A stretch of DNA of 6,481 nt from Synergistaceae bacterium (GTDB taxonomy: Bacteria > Synergistota > Synergistia > Synergistales > Aminobacteriaceae): contig JAFSQO010000118.1 of the NCBI GenBank assembly GCA_017446645.1, positions 1-6,481 of the forward strand, read 5' to 3'. Position 1 is the first letter of the stretch, and each line of letters starts with the position of its first letter. Position numbers and translations under genes: made by a program. The notes under the pieces were generated by a model, which saw only the letters and a program-made list of their open reading frames with translations, was not told where the DNA came from and did not search any database. Shown here piece by piece: positions 1 to 4,398 of this stretch.

Positions 1-792
1 AAGGTGAATTCCCTCAACGTCTCTTGCCAGCAAATCCACTATCTGTTCAGTAGCGTAGGCTATACCGGCTTCTTTGACGGCTCCGGCGTGATGTCCGTAT
101 GAGTCAACGAATCGCCTGACCCTTTCAGGAACGGAAGCACCGCACATCTCGACTACTTTGCTTATCTGGGCGGCACTTGTTATTGGCATTATGCCTGCAA
201 TAATCGGCTGGGTTATTCCCATGTCCCGGACTCGTTCTTTCCAGGCTGAGAAAATATCGTTGTCAAAGAATAACTGCGATATAAGGCCCTTAACTCCGAG
301 CTTGCATTTCTCTTTCAGGTGTTTCAGGTCATCTTCAACTGATTCTGCTTCCGGGTGCTTTTCGGGATAACATGCTGCGAAGACATCAAAATCATCGCCG
401 TATTCGCCCTTTATGAACTCGATTAATTCAGAAGCATGATGAAACTCTCCTAAATCTGACTCGTCCTTTAAATCCCCCCTGAGAGCCAGAATGTTACGCA
501 CGTTATTTGCCTTGAGCTGGTCAAGTATCCCGCGAATGTTTTCCCGTGTGCTGCCTACGCATGTTAAGTGAGCCACTCCGCAGACGTTGTATTTATTCTG
601 AATGCCTGAAGCTATCTCTACAGTGTTGTCGCGGCTTGAACCTCCTGCCCCGTAAGTCACGCTGATTAAATCAGGGTTGAAGCTGACCAGGCTGTCTATC
701 ACTGCATAAGTTCCCTCGGTGCTTTTATTTCCCTTGGGCGGGAATATCTCGAACGTGTAACTCGGTGCGGGCTTGGTAAAAAAGTTTTGCAT
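1..792 (-). CDS. metF: Methylenetetrahydrofolate reductase, C-terminus cut by window edge
   Basis: This gene encodes cytoplasmic MetF, a flavoprotein that reduces 5,10-methylene-tetrahydrofolate to 5-methyl-tetrahydrofolate, the methyl donor for methionine synthesis. Seen in the sequence: 264 codons stay open from an ATG at 790-792 to the left edge. Family landmarks are FEIFPPK (residues 14-20, with E15 at the position of the E. coli catalytic Glu28), SVTYGAGGSSRDNT (44-57), HLTC (75-78), LRGD (104-107, Asp like E. coli Asp120), YPEKHPEA (142-149), SQLFFD (172-177) and AGIMPIT (199-205). The bacterial family is usually about 280-300 residues, so only the last 20-40 residues, including the usual YTLNR-like end, should be missing. 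A GAGGGAG Shine-Dalgarno lies about 12 bases before the ATG. The gene follows the exported hydrolase by 80 bases with no terminator between, so it may be read from the speD promoter. The product call is secure; the reductant (NADH or ferredoxin through a partner) cannot be told from the sequence. Confidence 0.95.
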   Translation of the reverse strand, partial: MQNFFTKPAPSYTFEIFPPKGNKSTEGTYAVIDSLVSFNPDLISVTYGAGGSSRDNTVEIASGIQNKYNVCGVAHLTCVGSTRENIRGILDQLKANNVRNILALRGDLKDESDLGEFHHASELIEFIKGEYGDDFDVFAACYPEKHPEAESVEDDLKHLKEKCKLGVKGLISQLFFDNDIFSAWKERVRDMGITQPIIAGIMPITSAAQISKVVEMCGASVPERVRRFVDSYGHHAGAVKEAGIAYATEQIVDLLARDVEGIHL

Positions 793-838
793 CGTTAAAA
801 GTTTTCTCCCTCGTAAAAAGTAAAAAGTTAATTGATTT

Positions 839-866
839 ATGTTATCTTATAAACGAAATTTTGCAA
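839..866 (-). promoter_or_regulatory. Possible weak promoter ahead of metF
   Basis: On the minus strand, TTGCAA (861-866) and TAACAT (839-844) stand 16 bases apart in the 80-base gap between the hydrolase stop and the metF start. Each matches its sigma-70-type consensus hexamer at four of six bases. The gap is AT-rich and holds no hairpin with a T-run, so metF could be read through from upstream, with or without this promoter. This is a weak match in AT-rich DNA. Confidence 0.25.
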
Positions 867-872
867 GCTAAA

Positions 873-1760
873 TTATTTAACCTGAGCAAACAGCCAATCC
901 CTTAACGCCTGAATTCTATACGCGTAATCAAAAGAACTCATGTGTTCAGAATAATTTGCGCTAATATCAGCTTCTTCCGGTAAAGTGCTGCCCTTCTTGA
1001 ACGTTATGAACGTGTGAGCCTGAGAGGCAGAAAGTGTAATCTCCGGGTTCTTTGCGTCTATCTCACTGAACGCGTCAAATTTGATTCCCTCATTCATGAA
1101 CATATCCATGACTTCACGCTGACCTGCTGAGGCTTTATCGTCGCCTGCTGAAGTGATATAAATAAATTTCTGCGAGGCAAGCCCCTTTAATTCTTTGATG
1201 TTCCATTGACCTGAAACGAATAGACATGCAGTGAACAAATCAGGATTCTTTGCAGCAAGTAAAAGAAACGTCATGCAGCCCATTGACTGACCGGTTGCAT
1301 AAACTCTTGATGTATCTATGCTGTAATGACTCAAGGCGTAATTAATGAATCTCTCTGTCATGAAAACGTACTCGCCTGCGGTCTCATCATTCAGGATAAC
1401 TTCAGGATAGAACGGCACAATCACGAAGCAGTTATACTTTTCCCATACAAGAGCACCGTAACCCTGTTTCAACGAGAATTCAGAATCTTTACCTGCTGCG
1501 CTGGCATCTGCGATAAAGAATATCACCGGGTATTTTTTCTCAGGCGAATAATCTTCAGGGAAACGTATATTGTATTGTAGCGTCTTGCCTGTTACGTCAT
1601 CACTGAAGGTCTTGACCTGAAATTTATTTATTGACTCGTTTATGAGAGCCTGTAATTCTTGGTCGCCGGATTTGTCAGGGTGAAATAGATTCGGGCGTGC
1701 TTCTGAAGTCAGGCATGTTGAGAGCAGTATTGCAATTATCAGAAAAATTTTCGTCTTCAT
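873..1760 (-). CDS. Exported alpha/beta-hydrolase, esterase/PHB-depolymerase-like
   Basis: A 295-residue serine hydrolase predicted to act outside the cytoplasm; its substrate is unknown. Residues 1-21 look like a Sec signal peptide: K2 and K4, a hydrophobic core at 5-18, and a likely cut after T-S-E-A at residue 21. The mature part follows the putative-esterase/phospholipase-carboxylesterase plan: YNIRFPEDY (63-71), a beta strand KYPVIFFIAD (76-85), then the nucleophile elbow GQSMG (157-161, S159) after the typical IDTSRVYATG. The probable acid is D207 or D208 in SAGDD and the probable base is H249 in QAHTF. Where relatives often have HDAG after the first strand, this protein has ADAS, so the oxyanion-hole region differs. 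The ATG at 1758-1760 begins 2 bases after the speD stop, and a GGAG lies inside the end of speD, so translational coupling is likely. The fold and class are well supported. An ester-bond substrate (acyl or feruloyl esters on polysaccharide, or similar) is only a guess. Confidence 0.8.
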   Translation of the reverse strand: MKTKIFLIIAILLSTCLTSEARPNLFHPDKSGDQELQALINESINKFQVKTFSDDVTGKTLQYNIRFPEDYSPEKKYPVIFFIADASAAGKDSEFSLKQGYGALVWEKYNCFVIVPFYPEVILNDETAGEYVFMTERFINYALSHYSIDTSRVYATGQSMGCMTFLLLAAKNPDLFTACLFVSGQWNIKELKGLASQKFIYITSAGDDKASAGQREVMDMFMNEGIKFDAFSEIDAKNPEITLSASQAHTFITFKKGSTLPEEADISANYSEHMSSFDYAYRIQALRDWLFAQVK

Positions 1761-1762
1761 GA

Positions 1763-2176
1763 TTACTGCTTGACTCCGTTCAGCCTGTCTTCTTCCCAGG
1801 TGATAAACGAGTGATAATACACTTCGTCATTATCATCAAGACCGCGTGTTATCTCCGTTATGTGAATATGCGAGGCGTGAACCTGCTCAAGCACATAATC
1901 AACGGCTATCATAGGCTCGGCGTGTTCACCGCAAGTGTAAATATCCAGAGCCATGTAATTGACTTCCGGCCAAGTATGGACAGAAAGATGGGACTCACTG
2001 ATAACAACTACGCCGCTGACTCCGTTTGGGGGGAATTTGTGAAAAGATACCGACCAGACTTGAGCGTGCGCTCTTCTAGCAGCTTCAGTTAAGATATCCT
2101 GAAGTTTGGATACGTTAGTGATAGTGTCATCACAGCCTGAAACTTCTACGATATAATGAACACCCTTAGGGGACAA
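1763..2176 (-). CDS. speD: S-adenosylmethionine decarboxylase proenzyme
   Basis: This cytoplasmic, pyruvoyl-dependent enzyme decarboxylates S-adenosylmethionine to supply the aminopropyl donor for spermidine synthesis. At 137 residues it belongs to the short bacterial class like Bacillus SpeH and Thermotoga AdoMetDC. The proenzyme cuts itself between E61 and S62 in the motif VVVISESHLSVHTWPE (56-71), and S62 becomes the pyruvoyl group. H67 (processing) and C82 (proton donor, in TCGEH) align with Thermotoga His68 and Cys83. The start is TTG at 2174-2176. An in-frame TGA lies three codons upstream at 2183-2185, and no methionine occurs until residue 75. The only other candidate is ATT at 2177-2179. 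AGGAGG at 2187-2192 sits 10 bases before the TTG. The gene has its own promoter and is followed after 2 bases by the exported hydrolase. No speE (spermidine synthase) is in the window. Confidence 0.95.
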   Translation of the reverse strand: MSPKGVHYIVEVSGCDDTITNVSKLQDILTEAARRAHAQVWSVSFHKFPPNGVSGVVVISESHLSVHTWPEVNYMALDIYTCGEHAEPMIAVDYVLEQVHASHIHITEITRGLDDNDEVYYHSFITWEEDRLNGVKQ

Positions 2177-2186
2177 AATGAATCAG

Positions 2187-2192
2187 CCTCCT
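2187..2192 (-). promoter_or_regulatory. Shine-Dalgarno AGGAGG that fixes the speD start
   Basis: A full AGGAGG on the minus strand lies 10 bases before the TTG at 2174-2176 and 7 bases before the ATT at 2177-2179. With the stop codon at 2183-2185 it limits the speD start to these two codons. TTG is the more usual initiator; ATT has the better spacing. Confidence 0.8.
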
Positions 2193-2205
2193 GACTAAAA
2201 ATGAA

Positions 2206-2245
2206 ATTATATAATAGACAAACATTTAGAAAAGATTTTATCACA
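2206..2245 (-). promoter_or_regulatory. Promoter for speD with upstream TGTGATAAAAT element
   Basis: A perfect TATAAT lies at 2206-2211 on the minus strand, which would start transcription about 20-25 bases before the coding start. The -35 position with a 17-base spacer (2229-2234) reads CTTTTC and is poor. Directly upstream of it is TGTGATAAAAT (2235-2245), which recurs at almost the same place in the S9 peptidase promoter. The weak -35 together with a conserved upstream element would suit an activator, but that is inference. Confidence 0.55.
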
Positions 2246-2252
2246 CATAGCC

Positions 2253-2282
2253 AAAAATAGTGGATAGAAAAACTACCCACTA
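2253..2282 (-). terminator. Rho-independent terminator after the S9 peptidase gene
   Basis: Read on the minus strand, arms TAGTGGGTAG (2273-2282) and CTATCCACTA (2258-2267) form a 10-base-pair stem with one G-U pair and a TTTTT loop. Five T (2253-2257) follow directly. It begins 14 bases after the peptidase stop codon and lies ahead of the speD promoter, so it separates the two transcription units. On the plus strand the G-U pair becomes an A-C mismatch and no T-run follows, which supports use on the minus strand only. Confidence 0.75.
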
Positions 2283-2296
2283 CTCATAATAATATA

Positions 2297-4189
2297 TTAT
2301 CGAGAACCTAAGTGCTTCCTGAAAAAGTTTTCAAGCTCCCTGTAAAAGTCAAATCTGTTTTCCTCGTTAGCAAAGCCGTGTCCCTCATTATCTTTCACTA
2401 AGTAGACGACATCTTTACCTGCTTTCCTGACGGCTTCGACTATCTGGTCCGACTCTGCCTTGTTGACTCTGGGGTCATTTGCACCTTGAGCAACGAATAA
2501 CGGAATATTAATTTTATCGGCATGAAATACCGGTGAGACTGCCTTTAGTAACTCTTTGTCTTCGCTTGGGTCGCCAATCATCTCGTATTCCATCTCAATA
2601 AAGGGCTTCCAGTAAGGCGGAATGCTCTCAAGAAGGGTGAATATATTTGACGGGCCTACATAGCTCACGGCACAGGCATATAAATCCGGAGTGAAGGCTG
2701 CTCCTGCGAGTGCTGCATAGCCTCCGTAACTGCCTCCATAAATTGCGAGTCTGTCTTTGTCTGCTATGTCCTGAGAGACTGCCCACAAGACCCCGTCTGT
2801 TATATCGTCCTGCATTTTCCTGCCCCATTGCTTGAAGCCTGACTGCCAGAAATTTTTCCCGTAGCCCGTTGAGCCTCTGTAGTTGACCTGCAAGACAGCG
2901 ATACCCCTGTTTGCCAAGAACTGAGCTTCACTGTCAAAGCCCCATACGTCTCTGGCACTTGGCCCGCCGTGAGGGATTACGACCAAAGGCAGCTTTACGG
3001 GATTAACTCCGACTGGCAGAACTAAGTAGCCGTGAATTAATAATCCGTCTCTTGCAGTGAATTCTATAGGCTTCATTGGTGCCATGTTTTCTTCTTTGAG
3101 CCACGTTGACAAATCAGCAAGTTTTGACATCGAGTTATCTTTTCTGTCATATAAGTAATATGTGCCTCTTGTCCTGTCGCTGTAAGTCCTGATAATGAAT
3201 TTGCGTTCGTCATCGTCTGAATCAGAGACGCGCACTTCGTAATCAGGGAAGAATGCCTCAAGGGATTTTTGCAGCTCTTCTCTGTCTGGGTCAAAAAATT
3301 TATAGTGTCCCTTGTCAGTAATGAAAGTTACGCCTGTTATGATTCTCTTTTTCTTAGAGTGAAGTATGCCTCCCACGTCAACTTCAGGGTGCTCAAATAT
3401 TAAATCCAGCAGTTTATTTTCGTCAGGGTCGAATTTGTATATTGCAGTCTTGTCACGGCTTAAATTGCTCGCAACGTACATGAATTTATTATCATAGTCA
3501 AAGAGAACAGGTGCAAAGTTTTCTTTAAAGTTAGTCGTAATTAGATTTCTGAACGGCTCTGACTCGTTTGACCTGTATAGAAAGCTGGTGTTGACACCGT
3601 CAGTCTGCCATGCTGCCCTTAACTTGCCGTCATGGTCAGTCATCCAGCCTGTGATATTCCCTGGATTTTCTGCGATCAGGACAAGTTCGCCGGTGTTAAT
3701 GTCGCACCTGTAAATATCGAAGACTTCGGGATTTCTATGATTCATATCTATCAGCATGTGATCCGGGTCATCTTCCAGATCATCAAGGATTCCTGCGCGT
3801 ACTTTCTCAAACGGAGTCAAATCCCTTGCTTCAGAGCCTTTAATGTCGGTGATATAGACGTGATAATTTTCATCTCCCCCTGAGTCCTGAACGAAGACTA
3901 TTTTATCGTTGCCCTTCCAGAAAAAGCCTGCTATATCGCGTTCGGTTGCTGAAGTGATTCGCTTCTCGCTGCCTGTCGCAATATCACGGACGTAAACGTT
4001 CATTCTGCGTTCCCAAGGTTTGGCGAAGGCTAATTTTGTCCCGTCCGGTGAGATCGAGAATGCTGCGGTGTCGGGATTCCTGAAAAAGTCTTCCATAGGC
4101 AATAAAGGAGGCAAGGCTGCAAAGGCTGACCCGGTTGGTAAAAACATAAACATAAACAGTGCAATAAACAATATCCTCATTGTCATCAT
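2297..4189 (-). CDS. Exported S9-family (prolyl oligopeptidase type) serine peptidase
   Basis: A 630-residue S9 peptidase, close in plan to acylaminoacyl-peptidases and dipeptidyl aminopeptidases, expected to cut short peptides in the periplasm or outside. Residues 1-24 are a signal peptide with a long hydrophobic core and a cut after S-A-F-A. Residues about 36-360 form the N-terminal beta-propeller, with repeated blades such as FSISPDGTKLAF and IYKFDPDENKLL. The catalytic alpha/beta-hydrolase domain runs from about 375 to the end: HGGP (407-410), YRGSTGYG (437-444), the nucleophile elbow GGSYGGY (485-491, S487), the acid D572 in GANDPRV and the base H604 in NEGHGF. The triad is complete and the length is typical. 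Three ATG codons are close together (4187-4189, 4184-4186, 4178-4180). I keep the first because AAGGAG (4205-4210) is already 15 bases away, longer than usual. The gene stands alone, with its own promoter and terminator. The fold and class are secure; the exact specificity is not. Confidence 0.93.
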   Translation of the reverse strand: MMTMRILFIALFMFMFLPTGSAFAALPPLLPMEDFFRNPDTAAFSISPDGTKLAFAKPWERRMNVYVRDIATGSEKRITSATERDIAGFFWKGNDKIVFVQDSGGDENYHVYITDIKGSEARDLTPFEKVRAGILDDLEDDPDHMLIDMNHRNPEVFDIYRCDINTGELVLIAENPGNITGWMTDHDGKLRAAWQTDGVNTSFLYRSNESEPFRNLITTNFKENFAPVLFDYDNKFMYVASNLSRDKTAIYKFDPDENKLLDLIFEHPEVDVGGILHSKKKRIITGVTFITDKGHYKFFDPDREELQKSLEAFFPDYEVRVSDSDDDERKFIIRTYSDRTRGTYYLYDRKDNSMSKLADLSTWLKEENMAPMKPIEFTARDGLLIHGYLVLPVGVNPVKLPLVVIPHGGPSARDVWGFDSEAQFLANRGIAVLQVNYRGSTGYGKNFWQSGFKQWGRKMQDDITDGVLWAVSQDIADKDRLAIYGGSYGGYAALAGAAFTPDLYACAVSYVGPSNIFTLLESIPPYWKPFIEMEYEMIGDPSEDKELLKAVSPVFHADKINIPLFVAQGANDPRVNKAESDQIVEAVRKAGKDVVYLVKDNEGHGFANEENRFDFYRELENFFRKHLGSR

Positions 4190-4224
4190 GATTCTAAACG
4201 AAGACTCCTTCCATTTATTTATTT

Positions 4225-4253
4225 AGTATATTACATAAAGTGTGAGTTGTAAA
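4225..4253 (-). promoter_or_regulatory. Near-consensus promoter for the S9 peptidase gene
   Basis: On the minus strand TTTACA (4248-4253) and TATACT (4225-4230) each match the sigma-70-type hexamers at five of six bases and are exactly 17 bases apart. The start point would fall near 4218, giving a leader of about 30 bases that contains the AAGGAG ribosome site. TGTGATAAAAT (4253-4263) abuts the -35 box. With TTACA after it, this forms TGTGA-N6-TTACA, one base away from a CRP/FNR-family half-site pair. Confidence 0.7.
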
Positions 4254-4260
4254 TTTTATC

Positions 4261-4278
4261 ACATAAATGACATAAATG
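4261..4278. repeat. Two tandem copies of ACATAAATG upstream of the peptidase promoter
   Basis: The 9-base unit ACATAAATG occurs twice without a gap (4261-4269 and 4270-4278). It lies just upstream of the -35 box and overlaps the end of the TGTGATAAAAT element. It could be a repeated regulator site or chance in AT-rich DNA. Confidence 0.5.
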
Positions 4279-4339
4279 AAAATAATGCATAGCTTACACT
4301 ATTATTTGGCCTGGCAACCTCATTATTTTGTCAGGAGTT

Positions 4340-4366
4340 AAAAGCAGGACTTGTATATTGTCCTGC
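4340..4366 (-). terminator. Rho-independent terminator after the LRR protein gene
   Basis: On the minus strand GCAGGAC (4360-4366) and GTCCTGC (4344-4350) form a 7-base-pair, GC-rich stem with a 9-base loop, followed by TTTT (4340-4343). It sits 32 bases after the stop codon at 4399-4401. The T-run is short, so it may leak, but position and strand fit the LRR gene. The rest of the 209-base gap (4190-4398) holds the peptidase promoter and no gene. Confidence 0.65.
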
Positions 4367-4398
4367 CTGTCCTGTTGTTTGTTTGGTCAATTTCGTGC

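Noticed and set aside
158..370. Plus-strand open frame of 70 codons
   Set aside because: It lies wholly antisense to metF, which has full family motifs here. The predicted protein has no recognisable features.
793..872. Terminator between the hydrolase and metF
   Set aside because: The gap is AT-rich with GTAAAAA repeats, but I found no stem followed by a T-run on the minus strand.
1707..1760. Lipoprotein signal at C16 of the exported hydrolase (LSTC)
   Set aside because: Thr directly before the Cys is not a usual lipobox residue, and a normal signal-peptidase I site after T-S-E-A follows five residues later.
2177..2296. SAM-responsive riboswitch or other structured leader before speD
   Set aside because: The gap is only 120 bases. 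Its one strong hairpin is the terminator of the upstream gene, and the speD leader itself is about 20-25 bases.
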